Shown here: positions 36,334 through 47,393 of the stretch, piece by piece | Numbering within the stretch: the first letter of the stretch is position 1 | Layout of the letters: each line of letters begins with the position of its first letter | Source: Corynebacterium callunae DSM 20147 | Lineage (GTDB): Bacteria; Actinomycetota; Actinomycetes; Mycobacteriales; Mycobacteriaceae | NCBI RefSeq assembly: GCF_000344785.1 | Contig: NC_020506.1 | Span: forward strand, 930,001 to 994,000 | DNA length: 64,000 nt | Direction of reading: 5' to 3' | Position numbers and translations under genes: made by a program | Notes under the pieces: generated by a model | What the model saw: only the letters and a program-made list of their open reading frames with translations | What the model was told of the DNA's origin: nothing | The model's database searches: none

Positions 36334-39300
36334 CACCAATGTTGGCAGGCCTACTTAAAGTAGCCGCAACTGATCCCAAACTTAAGGGCATGATCAGCAA
36401 TGTGGGTGCCCCGCAGCTCCACATCACTGGCATCGATCAAGCTCGTCCCTGGGCGCTGGGCACCTTGGCGCACCACGCGCCGGTGCTGGTGGTTACCGCC
36501 ACCGGACGCGAGGCCGAAGACCTCACCGCCGAGCTCAAGGCGATGATGGGCGATAAAGTGGCCTGGTTTCCCTCCTGGGAAACCCTGCCACATGAGCGTC
36601 TGAGTCCCGGCGTAGATATTGTCGGGCACCGCGCGAAGGTCCTAAATACGCTTTTCGACGCCTCCATCGTGGTCACTGCAGCTCGCGGGTTTTGCCAACC
36701 GGTGCTCAAAACCGCAGAAGGCCGTGCTCCTTTAACTTTGTCCGAAGGTGGCGAATTTGATTTTGCAACCTTGGGCCAGGAATTAGTCTTCCGTGCTTAT
36801 AAGCATGTGGATATGGTGGCCAAAAGAGGAGAATTTGCTACCCGTGGTGGCATCCTCGATATTTTCCCCACTACTTCTGATTACCCAGTGCGTGTGGAAT
36901 TTTGGGGTGATGAGGTCTCGGAAATCCGCCAATTCTCTGTGGCTGATCAGCGCACCATCCCCGAAATCACCATCAATAGCATTGATATCTACCCAGCTCG
37001 TGAGCTGCTGATCACTGATGCAGTTGCCCAGCGTGCTGCTGAATTAATGGTTAAACACCCTGGTAACCCCACCTTGGTGGAAATGCTTTCGCGAATTGCA
37101 GATCATCAAGATACCGATGGCATGGAAGCTCTCATCCCTGCGCTGACGGATACTCCCATGGTGCCCATGCTGGAATTAATGCCAGAAAACACCCATGTGG
37201 TGGTTATTGCTCCGGAAAAAGTCCGCACTCGTATTGCTGATTTGGAAGCCACCGACGCAGAATTCCTGATGGCTGGTTGGGAAGCTGCTGCCATGGGTGC
37301 CGATGGTCCAGTAGCAGTGCAAGGTCTTGATCTGGAGGCTTCTAGTTATAGAAGCTATGAAAGCCTGGAGAAGTCGGCGTCGAAAAGCGCTTTTGCCTGG
37401 TGGACTTTCGCCCCGCCGGGCATGTTTGAGGCCTCCGAGGCAGCCACCCTGCCTTTGGATTTTGAAGCCGGGCCCACGCCCCGCGGTGAACTGCCCAAAA
37501 TTGAGGAAATGATGGGCCAATTATTGGCCCACACCACCGCACATGGACGAGCAGCCTTTATTGCCCCCAATGAGGGCGCTATTAAACGCATGGTGGATCG
37601 CTTTGCTGAAAAGGGCATTCCTACCCACGTGGCCAGCCCTGGTTGGGAGCCCAGCCCCGGGGAAGTCACGCTCTACCATGCGCTGAGCCATGCCGGTTTG
37701 GTATTTCCTAAGGTGCGCAAGCACCGCGATGCCGAGGCGATGCCACTGGTTGTTATTACAGAAACCGACCTCACTGGTAACCGTGTCGGCGATATTGCTG
37801 GTGCTAAAAGGCGCCCGGCGCGTCGCCGCAATAAGGTTGACCCCTTGGCGCTGGAACCAGGTGACTTGGTGGTGCATGAAACCCACGGCATTGGTCGCTT
37901 TGTCAAAATGACCGAGCGCACCATTTCCGCAGGTGATGAGACTTCACGCCGGGAATATATTGTGCTGGAATATGCGCCCTCCAAACGTGGACAGCCCGGC
38001 GATCAGCTTTATGTCCCCATGGACTCGCTGGATATGCTGAGCCGTTATGTCGGTGGCGAGAAGCCAGCACTCTCCAAAATGGGTGGCTCTGATTGGAAAA
38101 ACGCCAAGAAGAAGGCGCGCGCTGCGGTGCGCGAAATTGCTGGTGAATTGGTAGAACTCTATGCCAAGCGCCAGTCCGCACCAGGACATGCCTTTGCCCC
38201 GGATTCACCCTGGCAAAAAGAAATGGAAGATAACTTCCCCTATGTCGAAACTGAAGATCAGATGCTCGCCATCGACGCAGTTAAAGAAGACATGGAAAAA
38301 AGTGTGCCCATGGACCGCGTCATCATTGGCGATGTCGGCTATGGCAAAACCGAGGTGGCAGTACGTGCTGCCTTCAAAGCAGTCCAAGATGGCAAACAGG
38401 TAGCCGTGTTGGTGCCAACAACCCTGTTGGCACAGCAGCATCAGTCCACCTTTGAAGAGCGTATGGCCGGATTCCCTATCAAGATTCAGGGGCTTTCCCG
38501 ATTTACCTCCCGCGCAGAATCCAAGGAAACACTAGCGGGCTTGGCTTCAGGTGAAGTTGACATTGTTATTGGTACACACCGTTTGCTGCAAACCGGTGTG
38601 CATTGGAAAAACCTTGGCTTGGTTATTGTCGATGAAGAGCAGCGCTTTGGTGTGGAACACAAAGAACACATCAAGGCACTGCGTACTCACGTGGATGTTT
38701 TGACCATGTCTGCTACCCCAATTCCTCGTACCTTGGAAATGTCGATGGCGGGTATCCGTGAGATGACCACCATTTTGACTCCACCGGAGGATCGTCACCC
38801 AATTCTGACCTATGTCGGCCCCTATGAAGATAAGCAGGTAGCGGCCTCTATTAGGCGTGAGCTTTTGCGTGATGGCCAGGTCTTCTTCATTCACAATAAG
38901 GTTGCCGATATTGAAAAGAAGGCCCGCGAAATCCGCGATCTGGTCCCGGAGGCCAGGGTAGTGGTGGCGCACGGCCAGATGAGTGAAGAGCTGCTGGAAC
39001 AAACTGTTCAGGGCTTCTGGGATCGCGAATATGACGTATTGGTGTGTACCACCATTGTGGAAACCGGTCTTGATATCTCCAATGCCAATACCTTGATTGT
39101 GGAAAATGCCCACCATATGGGCCTTTCACAGTTGCACCAGTTGCGTGGTCGTGTGGGACGTTCCCGTGAACGTGGTTATGCTTATTTCCTCTATCCCAAG
39201 GGTGCGACCTTGACTGAGACCTCCTACGACCGCTTGGCTACCATTGCCCAAAACAATGATTTGGGTGCCGGTATGGCCGTTGCCATGAAGGACCTCGAGA

Positions 39301-39983
39301 TGCGTGGCGCGGGCAACGTGCTTGGTGCGGAGCAGTCCGGCCATATTGCCGGCGTGGGCTTTGACCTCTACGTTCGCCTAGTCGGCGAAGCTGTTGAGGC
39401 CTATAGGGCGCTTGCCGACGGAAAACCAGTGGATGGCACGGTACAAGGACCAAAGGAAATCCGCGTTGATTTGCCGGTGGATGCCCATATTCCAGAGAAG
39501 TACATCAATGCCGAACGCCTGCGCCTAGAAATTTATCGCAAGCTTGCGCAATCTGAATCTGAGGTGGATCTGCGTCTGGCAGTGGAGGAAATGGAGGACC
39601 GTTATGGCCCCATTCCTGAAGAAGTATCTAGGCTTTTGGCGGTTTCGCGATTGCGTCACCTCATGCGTCAGGCACATCTCACCGATATTGCGGTGCAGGG
39701 TACTCGCATTAAGGTGCACCCAGTTGATCTGGCAGATTCTCAGCAGGTGCGCCTCAAGCGTCTTTTCCCAGGTGCTAGTTATAGGGCTGCAGCAAAGGCG
39801 ATCCAGCTGTCTTTCCCCAAGGCAGGCAAGAAGGTTACCGATCCTTTGCTGCGCGATGTTGATCTTCTGCAGTGGGTAGCGGACTTTATTTCCAAGATGT
39901 TTAACCTGGAGGAAATTAATGTCCGTGGCCCTCGTCTCGGGCAGCCAGCTAAGAAATCATCCGTTATCTCGGTTACCCAATAG
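36330..39983 (+). CDS. mfd: Transcription-repair coupling factor
   Basis: 1217 residues. Order of domains: UvrB-like N-terminal part with UvrA-binding region, the CarD-like RNA-polymerase-interaction domain starting at [17 protein letters not shown] (about 510), RecG-like helicase with Walker [19 protein letters not shown] box and [14 protein letters not shown], and the C-terminal TRCF domain. Removes RNA polymerase stalled at lesions and recruits UvrA. Start GTG 36330. Contains two copies of the 11-mer GCTTTTCGACG (36650, 37378). Its 3' end overlaps the convergent lipid synthase gene by 27 bases. Confidence 0.97.
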   Translation: MTPMLAGLLKVAATDPKLKGMISNVGAPQLHITGIDQARPWALGTLAHHAPVLVVTATGREAEDLTAELKAMMGDKVAWFPSWETLPHERLSPGVDIVGHRAKVLNTLFDASIVVTAARGFCQPVLKTAEGRAPLTLSEGGEFDFATLGQELVFRAYKHVDMVAKRGEFATRGGILDIFPTTSDYPVRVEFWGDEVSEIRQFSVADQRTIPEITINSIDIYPARELLITDAVAQRAAELMVKHPGNPTLVEMLSRIADHQDTDGMEALIPALTDTPMVPMLELMPENTHVVVIAPEKVRTRIADLEATDAEFLMAGWEAAAMGADGPVAVQGLDLEASSYRSYESLEKSASKSAFAWWTFAPPGMFEASEAATLPLDFEAGPTPRGELPKIEEMMGQLLAHTTAHGRAAFIAPNEGAIKRMVDRFAEKGIPTHVASPGWEPSPGEVTLYHALSHAGLVFPKVRKHRDAEAMPLVVITETDLTGNRVGDIAGAKRRPARRRNKVDPLALEPGDLVVHETHGIGRFVKMTERTISAGDETSRREYIVLEYAPSKRGQPGDQLYVPMDSLDMLSRYVGGEKPALSKMGGSDWKNAKKKARAAVREIAGELVELYAKRQSAPGHAFAPDSPWQKEMEDNFPYVETEDQMLAIDAVKEDMEKSVPMDRVIIGDVGYGKTEVAVRAAFKAVQDGKQVAVLVPTTLLAQQHQSTFEERMAGFPIKIQGLSRFTSRAESKETLAGLASGEVDIVIGTHRLLQTGVHWKNLGLVIVDEEQRFGVEHKEHIKALRTHVDVLTMSATPIPRTLEMSMAGIREMTTILTPPEDRHPILTYVGPYEDKQVAASIRRELLRDGQVFFIHNKVADIEKKAREIRDLVPEARVVVAHGQMSEELLEQTVQGFWDREYDVLVCTTIVETGLDISNANTLIVENAHHMGLSQLHQLRGRVGRSRERGYAYFLYPKGATLTETSYDRLATIAQNNDLGAGMAVAMKDLEMRGAGNVLGAEQSGHIAGVGFDLYVRLVGEAVEAYRALADGKPVDGTVQGPKEIRVDLPVDAHIPEKYINAERLRLEIYRKLAQSESEVDLRLAVEEMEDRYGPIPEEVSRLLAVSRLRHLMRQAHLTDIAVQGTRIKVHPVDLADSQQVRLKRLFPGASYRAAAKAIQLSFPKAGKKVTDPLLRDVDLLQWVADFISKMFNLEEINVRGPRLGQPAKKSSVISVTQ

Positions 39984-42467
39984 TTTGAGGCTGGACAACA
40001 GCGACCAAGGGAAACCATCTACATAGCAGCCTGCAATCGCCACACCGATTGCAGGCAAAGCTAGTTCATCGCGATAACACAGATACCAGCCATGATGTTC
40101 AGGCTGGAATTTGTTTTTGGACGCCGCCAGCGAACGGAAGCCATAAAAAGGCTCCATGGTGCGACCCAAAAGATCAAGTGTTTTGCCTAAAGCTCCAGCA
40201 TCTTGTTGTTCCGGGGGAGTACTCAATGGCGCCCCGGAGAGTGAGACCCACCGCAAACCCTGTTCTTTGGCAATAAGGACGGCTTCGGACATGAGAAACT
40301 CAATGACCGAGCGGAATCCTTGGGGATCACGCCGCATGATATCAAGGGTATAGCCAATGACTTGGCCGTTTTCATAAACCGGCAGCCAGCTAGTTATGCC
40401 GTGTAGATGTCCCTGCTCATCTAGTGCAAGCAACAAATGGGTTTGGGGGTCGGCAAGTTCTGTGACGGTGCCTAGGGTAAAGCCCATCTCCGGCAGGGCT
40501 TTTTCAGAAACCCACTCTTCGGAGAGATCAATGATTTTATTTTGCATCTCTGATCCAGCTGCAGCCCAGGTGGCCCATTGGGTGCTGATGCCTTCTTTAA
40601 GTGCGCGGTTGCGGGCAGTGCGCACATTTTGGAATTTCTTGCCCTTAAATTCAGCTAGTTCAGTGCTAAGCACCGCTTCTTCGGCGATGCGTAGGCGGCG
40701 GTGTCCTTTTTCTTTGAGGGCATCGGTGAAGTCCTCGCGCACTGAATACCAGGCCACCTGCCAGCCTTGATTCATTGCAAATTCTTCAAATTCATAGGCG
40801 AGGGAAATCCGCGCAGTTGCTGGGCTACCTGCTGCCGTGACAGGTTCGCCAAGGCTAATGGCAACGCCGTTTCTCAGACGATAAGCCACATATCCAGCCT
40901 TGTTTGGGGCAAACCAATAGGAGTTTCCATCCCAAATAGTCATCCAGGAAAGGTGATCACCACTGCCACTTTCTAAGAGTTGGGTGGCAAGGGTGCGGTC
41001 AGTTTCAGCTTGAGTGTTGGCAACACCCATGAGGAAGCGGTACATGATTACCGCTGTAACAAGCCAAAAGATGGTGCCAGTCCACTCAAATAATGCCCAC
41101 CCCACCGGATCATGAGGGAAGAGGTGGTGGTTGAGAACAGTTCCCACGGTCGGAGGAAGATAACGCATGGGAAGTTCTTGAATTGCTAACCCAAAAGTGG
41201 CATGCGGATGGAAAGCCTGTGCAGCAAGCTGTGCACCAAAAACCCATAACAAGGCGGTGCCTAAGAAAGTGAGTGTAATTGCGCGGATTGCTCTAAAAAC
41301 CTTCGCAGCTTCAATAGAAATTGAGAAGGAACGGCGGAAAATCAGCAGCAGACCTAAGACAATGACCCATGGAACTAATGCTTTAAATATGTTGAAGAAA
41401 CCAACAATATCGGTGGCATCAGAGGTGAGGCGTTTCATTTGGAAGAGCAATATTGCCAAGGTAACAATTTGTGCGCCCACCGATAACCACCAAGCAGCTT
41501 TTCTGCCGCGACTCAGCCCTAAAGCCAGAATCAAGGTCAAAATAACTGGAATTAGGTTGGCCAGCATTGGCGTAAATCCATGTTGTTGCAATTGTGCTAA
41601 TGCTTCTTGGCATCCAGTGGAGTTGATATCAACCCGGCACAGGTGATGCATTCTTTCTTCGCTAACAGCAGGAGTCCAAATTAGCCTGGTGGATCCAGAA
41701 AATGGGCCATCTGTGAGGGGATTTAGTCCAGCAATAACGGGACCCAGCGCACTAACTGACATCACAATAGCGACGATGATTCGGGTTTCACGGAGTGACC
41801 AAGGGCCAGGGAGAAGACTATGTAGAGAACTTGACTCGGAACGACGAATTCTTAAGATCTCACCCCAGATAGTTCCCACTAAAACGGTGCTGAAGATCGC
41901 AATATCGGCGATTGTTCCGGTATAAAACAGCAGGGTTAAAGAGATGCTGAACAAGGCCAAACGGATACGGCGACGCCACAAAAGGGAACGATAACCTGAG
42001 GCCACTGCAGCAATGCCAAAGATCCAAAAATCGGGAGTGAGCAGGGTAGTTGCCAGTAGGCTTTCGGTGCCAATTTCAACATTAGGATGCTCAAAAATCT
42101 CCACCAGTGCAAGGCTGAGTGGGATGGAAAGCAGATAAAGTACTGAGGTGAAAAATAGGAATTTGCGGCTGCCCAGGACTTTCTCAGCGGGGATCGCCAA
42201 CAAAATCAACCACAAAGATGACATCAGTGCACCGCGCAGGTTGGCGGTTGTCAGCCCAGCAGTAGGCAACAGCGGTTCGCCCCATTGCCAAGAGGTACTC
42301 ATGCCCAGCTGGTTCAGCAGCTGATTACTATCAGAACCCAACAGCGCCAACAGCAACCACATAAGCAATAGCGCTGCAAAACTAATTGGGGCTTGGCGCA
42401 ATTGTCCAGCGCCCCAGTGCGCGGCGTTTTTAAAGCTTTGCGACGTCTCCTGCACTTGGTTTTCCAT
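39957..42467 (-). CDS. Aminoacyl-phospholipid synthase (MprF/LysX-type, DUF2156)
   Basis: 836 residues. The N-terminal half is a flippase-like membrane region with about 12 segments; from about 490 on comes the soluble GNAT-like transferase domain ([58 protein letters not shown]). Such enzymes transfer an amino acid from aminoacyl-tRNA to phosphatidylglycerol or diacylglycerol; in C. glutamicum the neighbour-conserved protein is reported to make alanylated lipids. The start ATG 42467 shares one base with the preceding stop (TAATG) behind GGAGGAAAAC, so it is coupled to the hydrolase gene. Confidence 0.85.
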   Translation of the reverse strand: MENQVQETSQSFKNAAHWGAGQLRQAPISFAALLLMWLLLALLGSDSNQLLNQLGMSTSWQWGEPLLPTAGLTTANLRGALMSSLWLILLAIPAEKVLGSRKFLFFTSVLYLLSIPLSLALVEIFEHPNVEIGTESLLATTLLTPDFWIFGIAAVASGYRSLLWRRRIRLALFSISLTLLFYTGTIADIAIFSTVLVGTIWGEILRIRRSESSSLHSLLPGPWSLRETRIIVAIVMSVSALGPVIAGLNPLTDGPFSGSTRLIWTPAVSEERMHHLCRVDINSTGCQEALAQLQQHGFTPMLANLIPVILTLILALGLSRGRKAAWWLSVGAQIVTLAILLFQMKRLTSDATDIVGFFNIFKALVPWVIVLGLLLIFRRSFSISIEAAKVFRAIRAITLTFLGTALLWVFGAQLAAQAFHPHATFGLAIQELPMRYLPPTVGTVLNHHLFPHDPVGWALFEWTGTIFWLVTAVIMYRFLMGVANTQAETDRTLATQLLESGSGDHLSWMTIWDGNSYWFAPNKAGYVAYRLRNGVAISLGEPVTAAGSPATARISLAYEFEEFAMNQGWQVAWYSVREDFTDALKEKGHRRLRIAEEAVLSTELAEFKGKKFQNVRTARNRALKEGISTQWATWAAAGSEMQNKIIDLSEEWVSEKALPEMGFTLGTVTELADPQTHLLLALDEQGHLHGITSWLPVYENGQVIGYTLDIMRRDPQGFRSVIEFLMSEAVLIAKEQGLRWVSLSGAPLSTPPEQQDAGALGKTLDLLGRTMEPFYGFRSLAASKNKFQPEHHGWYLCYRDELALPAIGVAIAGCYVDGFPWSLLSSLKLLGNRDNG

Positions 42468-43756
42468 TAGTTTTCCTCCAATCCACCGCGTTGGGCTGCC
42501 CACTCAAAACTATCTGCCAAAGCAACCCGCCAGACCTGGAAGGAGTGCCCACCTGGAACGCTATCAAAGGAGGTGGACATGCCCGCTTGAGTTGCTAGTT
42601 CATTGAGGTTTTGAAGTGCCCTAAGAGCTTCTTTATCGGATTGTCCAGCGATAAATTTGCCTGCTAACTGGCTATATCGTCGATCGCCTGTATTAATGGC
42701 AGTGGTGAGTAGATCAGCTGGATTTACGGCAATAAACGCTGATTCATCTCCGTCGAAAAGCTTATTAACGGTGTCTTGGCGGGTGCCGAGCGTTGGCTCG
42801 GCCTGGCCGGAAAAATCTAAGAAAGAGCCATAGGCATCGGGATGGTTGGTGACAACCTGGAATGCGCATGTACCGCCATAACTTAAACCACCGATAGTCC
42901 AAGTTTTTTGGTCGGAGTTAACGTGGAATTTCTGTTTCACCAAGGTTGGGACGTTTTGGGAAAGGTAGGTCATGATATTCAGGTCTGGACCATCAACACA
43001 TGCGGGGTTGCCTGAAAAAGAGCCCGTGCCATCAACGCTGATCACAATGGGACTAATGCCATCGTGGGTTGCTTGATAGTTGTCTGCCGTTTCGGAGGCC
43101 TGGCCACTACTAAACCACTGATCAGGTTCACCGGGATTGCCAGCCAACAGCACAATCACCGGCAATCGGACATCGGGGTGGGTCCAATAAGCTGGAGGAA
43201 CGTAGGCGAAAGCATCGCGCGCATCAAAACCTGGTGCTAATCCATCCGCGGTCCCGTCGAGCGACACCGTGACCAGGGCGCCTACCTGTTGGTCAGGGTG
43301 ATCGGGCAGCGTCGGAGGGCTAGTGAGCTGCGAAAATTCCTCATAGGACATAGCAATATTGGTTGCTTGAGGATTAATGGATCCAAGAGTGGGGTAGGAC
43401 TGAAAAATCAGATTACCCACCGCCGCGGTATTAAGCAGCGCAATGATGGTGAGGATCGCAAAAAGAGTGCGTCGTCCGGAGTGGAGCAACATGCTCAACA
43501 AACACCAGACGGCAGGGATACAGGCTGCATAGATGCTCAGTGGGTTGGCATCTGGAAAAGGTTTCCACAGCTTTTCAAGCACCAGCCAAGCCAGGGCTAC
43601 CACCAGAAAAGCAGATAGCAACGCAATAAATGTGGCTTTGCGTCGTCGAGCTTTAAAAAGTCCGACGGCTGGAACCACCATGGTTAAGGCAATAAGCAGC
43701 AAAATTACGGTGGTTGCGGTGGTATCAGTAAGCGAAATTGTACGCCATTCATTCAC
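42467..43756 (-). CDS. Membrane-anchored alpha/beta hydrolase (esterase-like)
   Basis: 429 residues. Four N-terminal hydrophobic segments (to about 125) anchor an extracytoplasmic esterase-D/mycolyltransferase-like fold. The nucleophile elbow is GGLSYGG and the catalytic His lies in GGHSFQVW; the acid is probably in the SDKEAL region. Being coupled by TAATG to the aminoacyl-lipid synthase, it most likely removes the amino acid again from the lipid; that is inference from the pair and from the known association of hydrolases with such synthases. Confidence 0.82.
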   Translation of the reverse strand: MNEWRTISLTDTTATTVILLLIALTMVVPAVGLFKARRRKATFIALLSAFLVVALAWLVLEKLWKPFPDANPLSIYAACIPAVWCLLSMLLHSGRRTLFAILTIIALLNTAAVGNLIFQSYPTLGSINPQATNIAMSYEEFSQLTSPPTLPDHPDQQVGALVTVSLDGTADGLAPGFDARDAFAYVPPAYWTHPDVRLPVIVLLAGNPGEPDQWFSSGQASETADNYQATHDGISPIVISVDGTGSFSGNPACVDGPDLNIMTYLSQNVPTLVKQKFHVNSDQKTWTIGGLSYGGTCAFQVVTNHPDAYGSFLDFSGQAEPTLGTRQDTVNKLFDGDESAFIAVNPADLLTTAINTGDRRYSQLAGKFIAGQSDKEALRALQNLNELATQAGMSTSFDSVPGGHSFQVWRVALADSFEWAAQRGGLEEN

Positions 43757-43855
43757 ACCGTAATTATGCTCCGATTAAATAGTAAAGGCTGTTGTATTAA
43801 TAGGAGCTTTTAAACTATCGCCTTGGAGTTGCTTGGCAAAAACTTGCATGAATCC

Positions 43856-45349
43856 TTAAAGGCTGAGAGTGCCGTTGATAAGTCCAATGGCACCTGCGCC
43901 GGCGGCAATCACCAACACAATCACTACACCCCACTCAAAGGTATTAAAAACTTGCTCTTTACGGTAAAGACGAGTCCAAACATAAGGAATAAGCCCAGGA
44001 AGCAGCGCCATGGCTCCAAAGAGAACATATTGGGGATCAGCGGCATAAAAGAGCCAGATGGAATAGACCATCGCGACCACACCGATGATGAGGTGCTTGC
44101 GGTTTTCTGCTGTAGGGATCTCCGGGCCGGAATCATCAAAGCGGGTGCCAGCATGAGGGTGGGTGAGTCCCTTGCCACGAGTTGCTAGCAAAACCAGGTA
44201 AATAGCGGAGAAGAGATAAGGAACCAAATAAAGGTTAGTGGCCAACTGCACCATGGATACATAGGTGGTTTCATTGAGGAAGAAAACCACAATAAAAAGC
44301 TGAATCACGATGGTGGAAATTAGCTGTGCCATCCACGCCGCACCACGGCTATTAATTGCACCAATCTTGCGGGGAATTAGTCCGTCCATGGCCATCATGG
44401 CCAGTGGCTCGGCGCAAAGCATCTGCCAAGAAACATAAGCGCCCAAAACAGATAGACATAGGCCAGCAGAAATTAGTGCAGCACCCCAAGGACCTACTAC
44501 AGCCTCCAGTACTGATGCCATTGAGTTATCGGGCAGTGCGGCAAGTTCAGCTTGGGTGAGTACGCCGTAGCTGAGGGAGGAAATAGAAACCAGCAGCAGA
44601 AGTACTGTTATAAAACCGATGACCGTAGCTCGGCTAACGTCATTGCGGGAACGGGCTTGGCGGGAATAAACCGAAGCTCCTTCCACACCGATAAACACCC
44701 ACACGGTATAGACCATAATGCCGCGGACCTGGTCAAAAACACTGCCAATATCGCCATTGGTGGCCCAAAAATCAAGGGTGAACTTATCCCAACTAAACCC
44801 AAGGAAAGTTACCAGGATGATAAAACACAGCAGTGGCAGAATCTTTACCACGGTGGTTAGGGTGGTCAAGAAGGCAGCTTGGGTGACACCACGGGCAACA
44901 ACGGCAAAAACTAGCCAGGTCAAAAGGCTGACAGCAATGGCTAGAACGATAGGGTGATCTCCAGAAAAGATAGGAACATAGTGCCCCAAGGTGGAGAAGA
45001 AAAGGGTTGCATAGCCGACTTGGGCGATAACAGAGCCTAGCCAATAACCCCACGCCGAGGAAAAGCCCACAAAGTCACCCAGTCCCACTCGGGCATAGGC
45101 ATAAACGCCAGAATCCAAATTTGGCTTACGGCGCGCGAGAACGTGAAAGACAAATGCAACGGATAGCATACCGATGCCGGCGATGATCCAGCCGATAAGC
45201 ATCGCACCGGGGCCAGCAACAGAACCAATATTTTGGGGTAATGAAAAGATTCCGGCGCCGACAGTTGATCCAATAATTAATGCGATGAGTGTTCGCATAG
45301 AAACCGTTTGGCTGGTGGCCACAGTTCCAGTCTCAGTTTGATTGTGCAC
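43856..45349 (-). CDS. lysI: Basic amino acid (lysine) permease, APC family
   Basis: 497 residues, 12-13 membrane segments. GSTVGAGIFSLPQN is the helix-1 substrate-backbone motif of the basic amino acid/polyamine antiporter group, and GVEGASVYSRQARSRNDVSRATVIGF is the matching loop. Size and position next to the aminoacyl-lipid genes match LysI, the L-lysine importer of C. glutamicum. Monocistronic in appearance, 99 bases upstream of the hydrolase gene on the same strand. Confidence 0.85.
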   Translation of the reverse strand: MHNQTETGTVATSQTVSMRTLIALIIGSTVGAGIFSLPQNIGSVAGPGAMLIGWIIAGIGMLSVAFVFHVLARRKPNLDSGVYAYARVGLGDFVGFSSAWGYWLGSVIAQVGYATLFFSTLGHYVPIFSGDHPIVLAIAVSLLTWLVFAVVARGVTQAAFLTTLTTVVKILPLLCFIILVTFLGFSWDKFTLDFWATNGDIGSVFDQVRGIMVYTVWVFIGVEGASVYSRQARSRNDVSRATVIGFITVLLLLVSISSLSYGVLTQAELAALPDNSMASVLEAVVGPWGAALISAGLCLSVLGAYVSWQMLCAEPLAMMAMDGLIPRKIGAINSRGAAWMAQLISTIVIQLFIVVFFLNETTYVSMVQLATNLYLVPYLFSAIYLVLLATRGKGLTHPHAGTRFDDSGPEIPTAENRKHLIIGVVAMVYSIWLFYAADPQYVLFGAMALLPGLIPYVWTRLYRKEQVFNTFEWGVVIVLVIAAGAGAIGLINGTLSL

Positions 45350-45442
45350 CCAATCAACTTAGTCGACCACAACAAAGAAGCTAAATTTCGCGTATCCTCG
45401 GGCGTCACAAGATCTTCACATGCTAGATAGATAGGAACCTTT

Positions 45443-45643
45443 ATGGGTATTTTTGACAGCGCAAAAGACAAAGCAACCGAATTCTTGAACTCTGAAGCAG
45501 GCGAGCAGAAGTCTGATGAATTTCTAAACAAGGCTGCTGATGCAGCTGCTGGTCGCTTTGGTGAAGATAAGTCAGAGCACATCAATCGTGTGCGTGACCT
45601 CGCTGATGACCGTCTGGGCACAACCGAGGATCCTGCCGACTAA
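45443..45643 (+). CDS. MT0933-type antitoxin-like small protein
   Basis: 66 residues, highly charged. MGIFDSAKDKATEFLNSEAGEQ followed by a second helix SEHINRVRDLADDRLG matches the Rv0909/MT0933 antitoxin family. In M. tuberculosis the partner toxin lies next door; here no toxin gene is adjacent, mazG following after eleven bases. RBS AGGAACC. The protein may have another, stress-related role. Confidence 0.72.
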   Translation: MGIFDSAKDKATEFLNSEAGEQKSDEFLNKAADAAAGRFGEDKSEHINRVRDLADDRLGTTEDPAD

Positions 45644-45654
45644 TCTAGACAGTT

Positions 45655-46245
45655 ATGACTGTCATTTTGATTGACCCCCAACACCCCGTCCTGCCCGTTT
45701 CTTTTTTAGAAGCGGTGTTAGGGCGGGGTGAAGCAGTTGAAATAGACGTTGATCTCCCCTTAGACCTTTCCTTTTTAGGCATCAAAACGTCGCAAAGCGC
45801 CCCCTGGTTTATTACCGCCAACCCGCAACACGGGCGCACCGATGAGCTTTTCGACGCCCGCCCGCATCCAGTGGCTGAGGCAGTCGGGGTCATGCGGGCG
45901 GCTGTGGGCCGCGGTGAATGGGAAAAAGCCCAAACTCATGAAAGCCTGATCCCTTATCTTCGTGAGGAATCTGAGGAATTTATTGAGGCAATTTTAAGCG
46001 GGGATGAGGCAGAAATCCGCAAAGAATTGGGCGATGTATTTTTACAGGTGCTTTTTCATGCAGAAATCGCCGCCCGTCGGGGACAATTTGAGCTGTCCGA
46101 CGTGGCGGCGAGTTTTGTGGCCAAAATGCATTCGCGTGCACCCTATCTTTTTGATGGCTCAACCGGAATTGTTGCTGAAGCCGAACAAGAAAGATTGTGG
46201 GCCTTGGGTAAGGCGAGCGAGAAATTAGCCCAGGATCAAGCTTGA
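45655..46245 (+). CDS. mazG: MazG nucleotide pyrophosphohydrolase
   Basis: 196 residues. The MazG core is EESEEFIEAILSG with KELGDVFLQVLFHAEIAARRGQF, giving the E-x2-E ... E-x2-D metal site. Hydrolyses noncanonical or excess NTPs. Length fits the actinobacterial single-domain form with an N-terminal extension of about 85 residues that contains the remnants of a second fold. Overlaps the convergent porC end by 21 bases. Contains GCTTTTCGACG at 45846. Confidence 0.9.
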   Translation: MTVILIDPQHPVLPVSFLEAVLGRGEAVEIDVDLPLDLSFLGIKTSQSAPWFITANPQHGRTDELFDARPHPVAEAVGVMRAAVGRGEWEKAQTHESLIPYLREESEEFIEAILSGDEAEIRKELGDVFLQVLFHAEIAARRGQFELSDVAASFVAKMHSRAPYLFDGSTGIVAEAEQERLWALGKASEKLAQDQA

Positions 46246-46605
46246 GGAGAGGTTAGAAGACATAACCTGCAGCTGAGTCATGAAGTCCTGTCGGTCTTCC
46301 TTAACGATGCCACAGGCCAAAGCGCGGTTGGCAATGCGCTCAGAATATGCAACGGCAACCAGATTCATTGGGGAAGGAAGCTGGTTAACCGCACCTGAGG
46401 TACGCAGGGTAGCTGCGAACTCAGAACGAGTGGTGTTAGCGTGAGCCAGGCCGGAGTTATAAACCGCAGCCTCGAGGATTTGGCAATCGGAGTTGTCGAT
46501 CGCCGTATTGATCACGCTGAGGTCCTGGGCAGATGCTGCAGGGGTAAGTCCAGCAGTCAAGGCGATAGATGCCGCTGCGATGGTGGCAATGCGTAGCTTT
46601 TTCAT
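46225..46605 (-). CDS. porC: Porin-like secreted protein PorC
   Basis: 126 residues with a Sec signal peptide cleaved after SAQ-type Ala (about 26). The mature part is small and helical with two cysteines (Cys39-like and Cys98-like) in the same places as PorB. Similar to PorC, the paralogue encoded beside the anion channel PorB in C. glutamicum. Own ribosome-binding site AAGGAAATACC. Whether it forms pores is not shown by the sequence. Confidence 0.88.
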   Translation of the reverse strand: MKKLRIATIAAASIALTAGLTPAASAQDLSVINTAIDNSDCQILEAAVYNSGLAHANTTRSEFAATLRTSGAVNQLPSPMNLVAVAYSERIANRALACGIVKEDRQDFMTQLQVMSSNLSSSLILG

Positions 46606-46755
46606 GGTATTTCCTTAAAGTCTTGGGATTTTACTAGGCAAGTATCACATGAGATGACAAACGCCACAACAGCCAGAATCTTACGTTAAAAGATGTGACT
46701 GATGTGGCGAATGGTGTCATTGATGCTACTGGGGTTACCCCCGGCGTAGCTGAGC

Positions 46756-47136
46756 TTAGGAAGAAAGGGTGGAGGAGAGCTCAGAGATGTAAGTATCTTC
46801 CTTGACGAGGCCACAAACCTGTGCGCGGTCTGCAATTGCTGCAGCCTGGTCTGCATTCCAAGCGCCAACCTGCGGGTACTGTGCAGTCAGCCAGCCCTCG
46901 CCCTTAGCGGTGATTGCTTCTGCCAGCTCGCGGTTGTACTGACCTTCTTCAAGAACACCACCCTGGGTTAGCGTGGACTCGAGGATTCCACATGGAATCC
47001 AGTTGTAGCGGTCGTCTAGTTCTTTGTTGATGGAGGACATGCTTGCGAAGTTAACTGCGGAAGCTGGTGCAGCCAAAGCGGCGATAGCGATTCCTGCGGA
47101 AGTTCCGGCAATGGCGATACGACGTGAAATCTTCAC
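46756..47136 (-). CDS. porB: Anion-selective outer-membrane channel PorB
   Basis: 126 residues: signal peptide to about 27 (APASA) and a mature protein of about 99 residues. KELDDRYNWIPCGILES, VLEEGQYNRELAEAI and ADRAQVCGLVKEDTYISELSS match PorB of C. glutamicum, whose channel is a small helical oligomer in the mycomembrane. The two cysteines can form a disulphide. RBS GGAGAAAAACC. Upstream lies the palindrome CCCTCTAGAGGG (47163-47174). It precedes porC by 150 bases. Confidence 0.93.
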   Translation of the reverse strand: MKISRRIAIAGTSAGIAIAALAAPASAVNFASMSSINKELDDRYNWIPCGILESTLTQGGVLEEGQYNRELAEAITAKGEGWLTAQYPQVGAWNADQAAAIADRAQVCGLVKEDTYISELSSTLSS

Positions 47137-47393
47137 GGGTTTTTCTCCTTAAACTAGGGATACCCTCTAGAGGGCATGGGGGCGTTTGTGACAATTATAA
47201 TAAAGTCCTTTGAAATTCTTTAGAGTCAGTTAAGTTTATATATATCTATATAAAAAGGCCTTTGAGGTGCATCAATAGTGCCTTACTAAGGCTTATGTGA
47301 GTTGCCTGAGGGTTGAAAGCTTAAGAAAATTAATTTCAAAACTAAGCAATTTTAGGATTTCCTCAGGTTTAAGGATGTCGGGAAAATGTGGGA

